From the IMG/VR virus record IMGVR_UViG_3300025141_000022, positions 1-64,000 of that record: a stretch of DNA of 64,000 nt; one strand, written 5' to 3'. The position numbers and the translations under genes were made by a program. This DNA is from a virus. A model generated the notes under the pieces. The model ran no database searches, was not told the origin of the DNA, and worked only from the letters and a program-made list of their open reading frames with translations. Shown here one piece after another: positions 36,011 through 43,658 of this stretch (the stretch's first letter is position 1; every line of letters starts with the position of its first letter).

Positions 36011-36076
36011 CTCAGTTGGTAGAGCAGCTGATTTGTAATCAGCCGGTCGTAGGTTCGAATCCTATCGATGGCTCCA
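36001..36076 (+). tRNA. tRNA-Thr (anticodon TGT)
   Basis: Acceptor GCCATCG / CGATGGC, anticodon stem-loop GCTGA-TTTGTAA-TCAGC (TGT, reads ACA), T arm GTAGG-TTCGAAT-CCTAT, encoded CCA at 36074-36076. The 5' end overlaps the preceding gene. Confidence 0.95.
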
Positions 36077-36111
36077 CAATCTATATTTTGTGCTTTAAGT
36101 TTTTTTAATAT

Positions 36112-36119
36112 CTATTTAT
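36112..36119 (+). promoter_or_regulatory. CTATTTAT box, candidate late promoter
   Basis: Located 11 nt before ATG 36130, after a T-rich stretch. Same octamer as at 14963, 32025 and 36746. Confidence 0.35.
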
Positions 36120-36129
36120 ACTTAGAATA

Positions 36130-36378
36130 ATGGAACTGATTGTAGGAATATTCTTTGGCTTCTTCTTTGGGTTGTGTGTAGGGCTTCTATACGAGAACCA
36201 GAGAAAAAAACGAGTTAGCGAGCTAAGCCAAAAGCAAGAATTGTATCTTTATATGAAAGAACTTGAATTACAAAAGATGCTATATGATATGGAACATGAG
36301 CAAGTGACACAAGAACCAATTAAAGATAATGTGTTACCATTTAAAAATGTTTCTGACACCGATAAAAAACGTAAATAA
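36130..36378 (+). CDS. Small membrane-anchored coiled-coil protein (82 aa)
   Basis: The N-terminal span (MELIVGIFFGFFFGLCVGLLY) is hydrophobic and Gly/Phe-rich, followed by a charged helix (R-V-S-E-L-S-Q-K-Q-E-L-Y-L-Y-M-K-E) and a short tail. One-pass membrane protein with a cytoplasmic helical domain; role unknown. Confidence 0.65.
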   Translation: MELIVGIFFGFFFGLCVGLLYENQRKKRVSELSQKQELYLYMKELELQKMLYDMEHEQVTQEPIKDNVLPFKNVSDTDKKRK

Positions 36379-36393
36379 AAAATAGGAGCTAAA

Positions 36394-36732
36394 ATGCGAA
36401 ATCATATAAATTTTCCCGTCTCTGAGCTTAAAGAAAAGCTATTAGAGGAGTTGGAACAGTGGCGTTCAGACGCCCTATTGATTCCAAAGGGGACAACTGT
36501 ATGTAGAAATAAGTGGGGCCACAATAACTTTGGCTATCCTAGAGAAGCGGAACCTGTCAAATTAGGAAAGGACATACATGCTAAAAAACTATCCTGGGTA
36601 GGAGGTTCAACTGATTGGATTCCATATCAGATTAAAGATGATGCACCATGTCTCAAACAAGAGGTAGACGAGCTTACTAATGAACCAAAAGTAATAGTTA
36701 TTGGCAATGTTATGTGGGTAAAGAAAGAATAA
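36394..36732 (+). CDS. Hypothetical protein (112 aa)
   Basis: Starts MRNHINFPVSELKEKLLEEL behind ATAGGAGCTAAA. Helical N-terminal third, then a mixed domain with C-R-N-K-W-G-H-N-N-F-G-Y and a terminal V-I-V-I-G-N-V-M-W-V strand. No domain recognised. Confidence 0.6.
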   Translation: MRNHINFPVSELKEKLLEELEQWRSDALLIPKGTTVCRNKWGHNNFGYPREAEPVKLGKDIHAKKLSWVGGSTDWIPYQIKDDAPCLKQEVDELTNEPKVIVIGNVMWVKKE

Positions 36733-36745
36733 TATTCTATTCACA

Positions 36746-36753
36746 CTATTTAT
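36746..36753 (+). promoter_or_regulatory. CTATTTAT box, candidate late promoter
   Basis: Located 22 nt upstream of the PhoH gene (36775). Confidence 0.35.
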
Positions 36754-36774
36754 TTACAAGACCAAGAAGTACTA

Positions 36775-38109
36775 ATGGCAAAAAAAACATACGTCCTAGA
36801 TACTAGCGTTTATCTAACAGACCACAATTCAATTTATAGTTATAAGAACAACGATATCATTGTGCCCTTAAAGGTACTTGAAGAGATCGATGCGCATAAA
36901 AAAAGACAAGACAGCGTTGGCACAAATGCACGCTCAATTATAAGAACCTTGGACTCCTTGCGCGAACGAGGGAATCTCTGCCACGGTGTGAGATTAGGAA
37001 AAGGTCGCGGCATCGTCAGTGTGTGTAAAGGTAAAACTAGCTTACTCCCAGCAGACTTAAATTCTTCTCACCCAGATCATGTTATAATCTCTACTGCTTT
37101 AGCAGCTAAGGAAGAGAATCCATCACGAAAAATAATTGTCGTCACCCGCGATATAAACATGCGAGTCATTTGCGATTCACTATCGCTGGAGTGTGAAGAT
37201 TATATACACTCTCAGGCTGTAGAACAAGTTGAAAATGTATATAGCGGATTTGCTGAACATTTGGTGGATGATCCAATTATCGATCAGTTTTATGAAGGCG
37301 AAAAAATATACATTGAAGGCAACTTTTATCCTAACCAATTTGTTATGCTCATATCCAATGCCAATGAGAAAAAAACGGCATTAGCTAGATATATGGGCTC
37401 TGATAGAGCATTGCTTCAAGCCGGCTTTTATAAAGAGGGAGTCTGGGGTATAAACCCAAGAAATAAAGAACAAGTGTTTGCAATGGACTTGTTGATGGAC
37501 CAAAGTGTGAACGTAATCACTCTAGTTGGTCAAGCAGGCTCCGGTAAGACGCTCTGTGCCATTGCTGCTGGCTTGCAGCAGACATTACAGGCACCAAGTG
37601 GTAATAACAAGCGGAACGCCTTAGAACCGAAATATAAGCGCTTAATCGTATCCCGACCAGTTCAGCCTCTTGGCAGAGACATTGGGTTCTTGCCCGGCTC
37701 AATGGAGGAGAAGATGTCTCCTTGGTTGCGGCCCATTCAAGATAACCTTCAGTTTCTTATGGGAAATGACAGAGAAACACTCGAAATGTATATGAGTAAG
37801 GGCGTAATTGATATTGAGGCGCTAACTTATATTAGGGGTCGTTCTATTTCGAATGCATTTATTATTATTGATGAAGCGCAGAACTTAACAAGTCACGAAC
37901 TTAAGACTATAGTTACACGAGTTGGTGAAAATACAAAAATTGTTTTTACTGGTGACATTGAGCAAATAGATAATGTCTATATTGATGAAACGACGAATGG
38001 CCTAACAAACGCGGTAGAGAAATTTAAACATTATGATCTATCTGGCCATATTACGCTTATTAAAGGCGAGCGTTCCAAGGTAGCGACCTTGGGCGCAAAA
38101 ATATTATAA
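36775..38109 (+). CDS. phoH: PIN-PhoH ATPase (444 aa)
   Basis: N-terminal PIN domain: Y-V-L-D-T-S-V-Y-L (first acidic residue), V-L-E-E-I-D-A-H-K, and D near V-V-T-R-D-I-N-M. C-terminal PhoH domain: Walker A V-G-Q-A-G-S-G-K-T (near 247-255), F-I-I-I-D-E-A-Q-N (near 361-369), then T-G-D-I-E-Q-I-D. The full two-domain form (YlaK/PhoH2-like) combines RNase-type and helicase-type halves that unwind and cleave RNA. PhoH is a hallmark of marine phages, though most carry only the ATPase half. Confidence 0.93.
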   Translation: MAKKTYVLDTSVYLTDHNSIYSYKNNDIIVPLKVLEEIDAHKKRQDSVGTNARSIIRTLDSLRERGNLCHGVRLGKGRGIVSVCKGKTSLLPADLNSSHPDHVIISTALAAKEENPSRKIIVVTRDINMRVICDSLSLECEDYIHSQAVEQVENVYSGFAEHLVDDPIIDQFYEGEKIYIEGNFYPNQFVMLISNANEKKTALARYMGSDRALLQAGFYKEGVWGINPRNKEQVFAMDLLMDQSVNVITLVGQAGSGKTLCAIAAGLQQTLQAPSGNNKRNALEPKYKRLIVSRPVQPLGRDIGFLPGSMEEKMSPWLRPIQDNLQFLMGNDRETLEMYMSKGVIDIEALTYIRGRSISNAFIIIDEAQNLTSHELKTIVTRVGENTKIVFTGDIEQIDNVYIDETTNGLTNAVEKFKHYDLSGHITLIKGERSKVATLGAKIL

Positions 38110-38116
38110 AAAAAAC

Positions 38117-38145
38117 TTGACATAACCATGTAGTATGGTTATACT
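38117..38145 (+). promoter_or_regulatory. Sigma-70-type promoter with inverted repeat in the spacer
   Basis: TTGACA (38117-38122), 17 bp, TATACT (38140-38145). TAACCAT (38123-38129) and ATGGTTA (38135-38141) form a 7-bp inverted repeat between the boxes, a possible operator. Drives the gene at 38164. Confidence 0.7.
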
Positions 38146-38163
38146 AAGATTGGAGTATACACT

Positions 38164-38448
38164 ATGGAACAAAATCCTGACTTAACCAAAGCAATTGAGA
38201 AAGACTCGCCAATTAAAGAATGGCTAGTTGATTATGTTGGACAAGAGCACGATCCAGAAGATGGTGACGTAACTGTAGAAATGATTATCGATACCATGGC
38301 AAATGAGTTTCCAGAATTCTTGATGGTCTTGGCCGAGGAGAACTGGATCCGAGGATATCAACAGGCCATGTTTGATATTGATGACGCTGAAAAAGAAATT
38401 GCAAAGTTAGAGCATCAAAATGAATTAACCAATGACACAAAATCCTGA
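38164..38448 (+). CDS. Conserved acidic phage protein (94 aa)
   Basis: Helical, acidic. The segment M-V-L-A-E-E-N-W-I-R-G-Y-Q-Q-A-M-F-D-I-D resembles a motif found in other marine phage proteins, function unknown. It overlaps the following zincin gene by 17 nt, so the two are co-translated. Confidence 0.65.
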   Translation: MEQNPDLTKAIEKDSPIKEWLVDYVGQEHDPEDGDVTVEMIIDTMANEFPEFLMVLAEENWIRGYQQAMFDIDDAEKEIAKLEHQNELTNDTKS

Positions 38449-39154
38449 CACAAGAACACATCTAGAAGAGTATTTAAAAGAGAGCACTGAACGAAATATG
38501 TCTGAGCGAAAAGAATATTCTCTATATAACCGTATGCCGGTATATGTAAAAGACGCTCTTCCGCAAAAGGTAAGTTTGGTGAGCGTTATTCAAAAAATTG
38601 AAGATTTCATTCCGGTCCATCTATTATCTCATCTAGAAATGATTATAGTAGCACACTTACCAGAATTTGATGAAAGGGATATTACGGCAGTATTTAAGGA
38701 CGGTGCTATATATGTTTCGAATCAGCAGGAAGATGAGCAAGAGTTGTTTGAAGATATGGTTCATGAGATTGCCCACGCTGTAGAACATGCTTACCCGCAA
38801 GATATATATGCTGACGGAAAAATAGAGGGAGAGTTTTTAGTTAAACGCAGAACGCTATATCAGACACTAAAAACAAACAATTATTTAAATGATAAGGTGA
38901 TTGCAAAACATTTTTTCGATGTGGAATATTCACAAAAGCTAGATATGTTTTTCTATAGGGATGTTGGGTACGATGCATTGAGCATGTTAACTGTTGGTTT
39001 ATTTGTGTCACCATATGGCGCCACGTCCCTTAGAGAATACTTCGCAAATGGATTTGAAGAATACTTTACTGGCGAACCACACAATCTAAAGAAAATATCG
39101 CCACAACTCTATATAAAGTTTCAGAATTTGGTAGAAAAAGGAGAGATGTACTAA
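38432..39154 (+). CDS. Zincin-like metallopeptidase (240 aa)
   Basis: The motif M-V-H-E-I-A-H-A-V-E-H (HExxH near residues 111-115) with later acidic candidates (S-L-R-E-Y-F-A-N-G-F-E-E-Y, E near 205-213) gives a gluzincin-like site. The context 'D-G-A-I-Y-V-S-N ... L-F-E-D-M-V-H-E-I-A-H' recalls anthrax-toxin-lethal-factor/M34- or DUF-type zincins of phages. Substrate unknown. Confidence 0.72.
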   Translation: MTQNPDTRTHLEEYLKESTERNMSERKEYSLYNRMPVYVKDALPQKVSLVSVIQKIEDFIPVHLLSHLEMIIVAHLPEFDERDITAVFKDGAIYVSNQQEDEQELFEDMVHEIAHAVEHAYPQDIYADGKIEGEFLVKRRTLYQTLKTNNYLNDKVIAKHFFDVEYSQKLDMFFYRDVGYDALSMLTVGLFVSPYGATSLREYFANGFEEYFTGEPHNLKKISPQLYIKFQNLVEKGEMY

Positions 39155-39155
39155 A

Positions 39156-39443
39156 ATGAAATATACAATTAAAAAGAATGCTAAAAAGAAGACAGTCGAA
39201 CTGCACATGAAGTGTGAACTAGTATCTGGTTCACGTTATGCTAGTAAGCAAAAATACCGTACAGAAGATGCATGTCGAATCTTAGAAGAAAATGGAATAA
39301 CGGTGGGCGCATGTTTACAGAAGGCCACTGTTAGTAATTGGTACGAGGATAGAACCGAGGGCACTTGGGTGTTTGAAATGAAGGGTGCTTCAGCGCCGAA
39401 GACCGCCCCTAAAGCCACTACAACTACAACTGCACAAAAATAG
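39156..39443 (+). CDS. Hypothetical protein with Thr/Ala-rich tail (95 aa)
   Basis: One base after the zincin stop. Compact N-terminal domain (Y-T-I-K-K-N-A-K-K-K-T-V-E-L-H ... G-T-W-V-F-E-M), then a low-complexity tail P-K-A-T-T-T-T-T-A. No recognised family. Confidence 0.6.
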   Translation: MKYTIKKNAKKKTVELHMKCELVSGSRYASKQKYRTEDACRILEENGITVGACLQKATVSNWYEDRTEGTWVFEMKGASAPKTAPKATTTTTAQK

Positions 39444-39452
39444 AGGTGTTAT

Positions 39453-40235
39453 GTGCCACATATATCATTTTCAGAATTAAAGAATTGGTGTCAGTGTCCC
39501 TTTTATCATAAAATTGTAAATCTTGATAAAATTAGAATATTCAAAGGAAATGAGTATACTGCGTTTGGAACAGCAATCCACGATGTATGCGAAAATCATT
39601 TGTTGGGAAAAAACGATATCAATTCTGAAAAAACATTAGATTTTTTTGAATTAAGGTTCGCTGAAGAATTAAAAAAACTGCCAAAAGATGTTATTCTTAG
39701 GGAAAGTCTGATAAATCAGATGCGCCCACAGGGGAGAGAGATAATTCCTCACATAGAACCAGCACTAAAAGAATATTTCAATTCTTATGAGACTGTTTCA
39801 ACGGAAGAGTCGATCATGATCCCAATTGATGACACTGAATATAATTTCAAAGGATTTATAGACGCTGTTATAAAGACTTCGGACGGCATATATCATATTA
39901 TAGATTGGAAAACGTGCTCTTGGGGTTGGGATAACAGAAAAAAGAATGACGCGATTACAACATATCAGTTAACTTTGTATAAGTACTTTTATGCGAAAAA
40001 GCACAATATAAGTCTTGATAAGATTGAAACACACTTTGCGCTTCTTAAGCGCACGGGAAAGAAGAATAGGGTTGAGCTTTTTAGAGTATCAAGTGGCAAG
40101 AGAAAAGTTGATAATGCTATCAAATTAGTAAACAAGGCTATCACCAACATCGAAAAAAAGAGATATATTAAAAATCGTTTAGCTTGCACATCTGGATATG
40201 GATGCCCGCTCTATAAAACAGAACACTGCCCATAA
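39453..40235 (+). CDS. PD-(D/E)XK nuclease, RecB/Cas4-like (260 aa)
   Basis: GTG start. It has the N-terminal I-S-F-S-E-L-K-N-W-C-Q-C-P-F-Y-H-K, G-T-A-I-H-D-V-C-E-N-H, the metal-site Asp in F-K-G-F-I-D-A-V-I, then I-I-D-W-K-T-C (D-x-K) and T-Y-Q-L-T-L-Y-K-Y-F-Y (QxxxY). Cysteines at the N-terminus (C-Q-C) and C-terminus (C-T-S-G-Y-G-C-P...C-P) could hold an Fe-S cluster as in Cas4/AddB-type exonucleases. Probably an exonuclease in DNA recombination or degradation. Confidence 0.88.
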   Translation: MPHISFSELKNWCQCPFYHKIVNLDKIRIFKGNEYTAFGTAIHDVCENHLLGKNDINSEKTLDFFELRFAEELKKLPKDVILRESLINQMRPQGREIIPHIEPALKEYFNSYETVSTEESIMIPIDDTEYNFKGFIDAVIKTSDGIYHIIDWKTCSWGWDNRKKNDAITTYQLTLYKYFYAKKHNISLDKIETHFALLKRTGKKNRVELFRVSSGKRKVDNAIKLVNKAITNIEKKRYIKNRLACTSGYGCPLYKTEHCP

Positions 40236-40249
40236 GGAAAATTAAAAAC

Positions 40250-41521
40250 ATGAATGAAGAACAAAGAATAAAGATCCTAACCTTATCGGATCATCCGTTA
40301 TCACCATCAGGTGTTGGAACACAGACAAGGTATATGATTGAAGGACTGCTCGATACTAACAAGTATGATGTGATATCCCTTGGAGGCGCGATTAAGCACA
40401 ATGACTACACGCCACAAAAGACAGACAAGTACGGAGATCACTGGAGGATATTCCCAGTTGATAATTACGGTACTCAAGAGCATGTTCGCCAAATACTTAG
40501 AGCCGAACGCCCTGATATTATCTGGTTCATGACCGATCCAAGATTCTGGCCATGGCTGTGGGATATCGAAAACGAAATCAGGCCGATGGTGCCGCTGGTA
40601 TATTATCATGTTTGGGACAACTTTCCACCGCCTAGGTTCAACCAGCATTTTTATGAATCTAATGATGTGATCGTTACTATTTCTAAAGTGACAGATGAAA
40701 TAGTAAAACAGGTGGCGCCCAATGTTAAGCGTATTCATCTGCCCCATGCAGTCACCGCTGATGTATTTAAACCCTTTCCAGAAGAAGAAATTCAAAGGAT
40801 TAAGGGTCTTAGTCTTGCAGATCATCCTCAACATGAGGGCAAACTTATGTTCTTTTGGAACAATAGAAACGCCAGAAGAAAGCAGAGTGGTACACTTATT
40901 TGGTGGTTTAAGGAATGGTTAGATAAGGTAGGCCATGATAAGGCTTATTTGATTATGCACACCGATCCTAAAGATCCAAATGGGCAAGACTTACAGGTAA
41001 TTATTAAAGAGCTAGGGTTGTCTGAAGGGCAGGTTCTATTGTCTACGGCAAAATACCCACCACAAGAATTGGCCGCGATGTATAATATGGCTGATTGTAC
41101 TATCAATATTTCTGATGCAGAAGGATTTGGGTTGGCCACATTAGAATCTCTATCATGTGGAACTCCAATTATTGTTAATATGACCGGCGGCCTACAGGAG
41201 CAAGTAACCAATGGTAAAGACTGGTTTGGAATTGGAATTGAACCTTCATCTAAAGCAATTATTGGTTCTCAGGCGGTGCCTTGGATTTATGAGGATAGGG
41301 TTTCAAAAGAGGACTTCCTCAAGGCACTTGATGATATTTATGCGATGTCTGATGAAGAGCGTAAAGCTTTAGGCGCCGCCGGCCGTAAGCATGTTTTAAA
41401 AAATTACGGTTTTGAGAAATACCAAAAAGAATGGGATAAGATTATGTCGGACATACACGAACAAAACGGTTCTTGGAAAACAAGAAAAAATTATAAAAGT
41501 TGGGAGCATTTGGAATTTTAA
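40250..41521 (+). CDS. Glycosyltransferase, GT4-type (423 aa)
   Basis: N-terminal Rossmann half with S-P-S-G-V-G-T-Q-T-R-Y-M-I-E (acceptor-binding loop) and a C-terminal half with W-N-N-R-N-A-R-R-K-Q, D-A-E-G-F-G-L-A-T-L-E-S-L-S-C-G-T-P-I-I (E-x7-E of GT-B enzymes). First gene of the glycan operon and only 14 nt after the nuclease. The donor is probably a nucleotide sugar; the linkage is unknown. Confidence 0.9.
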   Translation: MNEEQRIKILTLSDHPLSPSGVGTQTRYMIEGLLDTNKYDVISLGGAIKHNDYTPQKTDKYGDHWRIFPVDNYGTQEHVRQILRAERPDIIWFMTDPRFWPWLWDIENEIRPMVPLVYYHVWDNFPPPRFNQHFYESNDVIVTISKVTDEIVKQVAPNVKRIHLPHAVTADVFKPFPEEEIQRIKGLSLADHPQHEGKLMFFWNNRNARRKQSGTLIWWFKEWLDKVGHDKAYLIMHTDPKDPNGQDLQVIIKELGLSEGQVLLSTAKYPPQELAAMYNMADCTINISDAEGFGLATLESLSCGTPIIVNMTGGLQEQVTNGKDWFGIGIEPSSKAIIGSQAVPWIYEDRVSKEDFLKALDDIYAMSDEERKALGAAGRKHVLKNYGFEKYQKEWDKIMSDIHEQNGSWKTRKNYKSWEHLEF

Positions 41522-42787
41522 ATGAGAAAGCGTATATTAGTTAGAGGCCCAGCCCTGTCCTTATCAGGCTACGGAGAACAAACAAGGTTTGCTCTCAGAT
41601 CGTTAAAAGCTTACGAAGAGTTATTCGATATTTACCTTCAAGTGATTCCATGGGGCCGCACAGGCTGGATTTGGAATGATAATGAAGAAAGGGAATGGAT
41701 GGATTCTCTTCTACAGAAGACGGCGATATATCAGGCACAAGGTGGTCAATTTGATATGTCTTTGCAAATTACAATTCCTAATGAGTGGGAAAAGCTAGCA
41801 CCAGTAAACGTTGGTTATACAGCAGGAATTGAGACAGATAGAATTGCTGCTCAATGGATTGAAAAGAGTGCATTAATGGATCGAATAATCGTGATATCAA
41901 ATCACTCTAAGCATGGTTTTGACAATACAACTTATATTGCCGAGCACCCGAATGGACAGAAAACCCCCTTTAAGTGTACGACTCCTGTAACGGTTGTGAA
42001 CTATCCAGTGCGAGAGTATGAGGCCGCACCAATGAAGTTAAAGTTGAAGCATGATTTTAACTTTCTAGCTGTAGCTCAATGGAGTCCTCGCAAGAATATT
42101 GAAAATTTAGTAAGATGGTGGGTAGAAGAATTCATTGATCAAGAGGTGGGTCTGGTATTAAAGACATTTAGATTAAACACATCGCACGGCGATAAGATGT
42201 TTAGCAAACACATGATAGAAACACTGTTGGCTGAATACCCCGACCGTAAATGTTCTGTAAACCTTATTCATGGCTCGCTAACCGACGAGGAGATGACAGC
42301 ACTGTATCAGCATCCGAAGATTAAAGCCTTTATAACATTGGCCCACGGAGAAGGTTTCGGCCTGCCAATCTTTGAGGCAGCCTACAATGGCATGCCCGTA
42401 ATTGCTCCAGCATGGAGTGGTCAATGCGACTTTCTCTATGCTCCAGTTAAGAGGGGTAAGCAAAAGAAGGCTAAGGTTCGTCCACTTTTCGCTAGAGTAG
42501 AATACACTATTAATCAAGTACAGCCAGAGGTTGTTTGGGATGGAGTACTGACAAAAGATTCTATGTGGTGTTACCCAGAACAGGGCAGCTACAAGATGAA
42601 GCTAAGAGATGTGTACAAGAATTATTCTAGGTACAAGGGCGATGCTAAAAAGCTACAAAAATATGTTTCAGAACGATTTTCAGCAACCAATCAATACAAA
42701 GCATTTGCTGACGCTGTATATGGCGAGAAGATCGATGTTCAGACATGGTTTGAGCAGTTAAGTGAAGACGTGGTGAATTATGACTAA
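41522..42787 (+). CDS. Glycosyltransferase, GT-B fold (421 aa)
   Basis: Starts directly after the preceding stop (TAAATG). Shows L-S-L-S-G-Y-G-E-Q-T-R near the start (like the previous gene), Q-W-S-P-R-K-N-I-E-N-L in the hinge and H-G-E-G-F-G-L-P-I-F-E-A-A-Y-N-G-M-P-V as the donor-site E-x7-E. Probably a paralogue of the previous enzyme, perhaps adding the next sugar. The following ATG lies 8 nt inside its end. Confidence 0.88.
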   Translation: MRKRILVRGPALSLSGYGEQTRFALRSLKAYEELFDIYLQVIPWGRTGWIWNDNEEREWMDSLLQKTAIYQAQGGQFDMSLQITIPNEWEKLAPVNVGYTAGIETDRIAAQWIEKSALMDRIIVISNHSKHGFDNTTYIAEHPNGQKTPFKCTTPVTVVNYPVREYEAAPMKLKLKHDFNFLAVAQWSPRKNIENLVRWWVEEFIDQEVGLVLKTFRLNTSHGDKMFSKHMIETLLAEYPDRKCSVNLIHGSLTDEEMTALYQHPKIKAFITLAHGEGFGLPIFEAAYNGMPVIAPAWSGQCDFLYAPVKRGKQKKAKVRPLFARVEYTINQVQPEVVWDGVLTKDSMWCYPEQGSYKMKLRDVYKNYSRYKGDAKKLQKYVSERFSATNQYKAFADAVYGEKIDVQTWFEQLSEDVVNYD

Positions 42788-43658
42788 AAAGTTTGTATTT
42801 ATCGCAGACTTCTTTTCTGATGAAGTACCCGGCGGTGGAGAATTAAACAACGATGAATTGGCCAACCTTTTAATTGAGCGCGGCCATTATGTTCTTAAAT
42901 TGAAGAGCCAAAACGTAAATTTTCCTATGCTGTCTGCTATAGAGTCGGATGGGATTCCTGCTAATTTTATTATTAGCAATTTTATTAATCTTTCCGAAGA
43001 AGCAAAAAGGTTTTTTTATGGCGCACCAATGGCGTCGATGCGACCAAGGTATGTTATCTATGAGCACGATCACAAGTATTTGCAGAATAGAAACCCAGCA
43101 CTTTATGATAATTATGTTGCTCCGAAATCTCACATTGTCAATAGGCCATTTTATGAAGGAGCCAAAGCAATCATTTGTCAATCAGAATTCCATGCTAAAA
43201 TTGTAAAAGCTAATTTGGGATTGGATAACATCATTAATATTGGGGGCAATTTATGGTCAGAAGCCGTGCTTGAAGTATGTACAATTTTGGCAGATCGAGA
43301 TAAGCATCCGATGGCCTCCATAATGGGATCCGACATAGAACACAAAAACACGCACGAAGCAATTGCATATTGCAAGTATCACGGAAATGATTACCGAGTT
43401 ATAAAGCCATGTCCTCACATAGAATTTCTGGATAAATTAGGCTCAAATATGCAATTAGTTTTTCTGCCAAAAACACCAGAAACTTTGTCTAGAATCGTGG
43501 TAGAGGCCAGAATGATGGGCATGGCTATTGCTACAAATGGCAATGTTGGAGCCTGTGGTGAGCCATGGTTTAAACTTAGAGGCAAAGAACTGATTGAAGA
43601 AGTTCGCACTTGGCGTCAAACAATTCCCGACAGAGTTGAAGAAATATTTAATGGCTAA
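42780..43658 (+). CDS. Glycosyltransferase, shorter GT-B-like (292 aa)
   Basis: The N-terminal F-S-D-E-V-P-G-G-G-E-L-N-N-D-E-L (glycan-acceptor loop typical of GT4), a middle E-H-D-H-K-Y and a C-terminal R-I-V-V-E-A-R-M-M-G-M-A-I-A-T-N-G (donor-site region). It is about 100 residues shorter than the two before it, so one half is reduced; activity is probable but not certain. Confidence 0.75.
   Translation: MTKKFVFIADFFSDEVPGGGELNNDELANLLIERGHYVLKLKSQNVNFPMLSAIESDGIPANFIISNFINLSEEAKRFFYGAPMASMRPRYVIYEHDHKYLQNRNPALYDNYVAPKSHIVNRPFYEGAKAIICQSEFHAKIVKANLGLDNIINIGGNLWSEAVLEVCTILADRDKHPMASIMGSDIEHKNTHEAIAYCKYHGNDYRVIKPCPHIEFLDKLGSNMQLVFLPKTPETLSRIVVEARMMGMAIATNGNVGACGEPWFKLRGKELIEEVRTWRQTIPDRVEEIFNG

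Noticed and set aside
39453-40235. Cas4 of a CRISPR system
   Set aside because: The nuclease shows Cas4/RecB features, but there are no repeats or other cas genes; a recombination or host-DNA-degradation nuclease is more likely.
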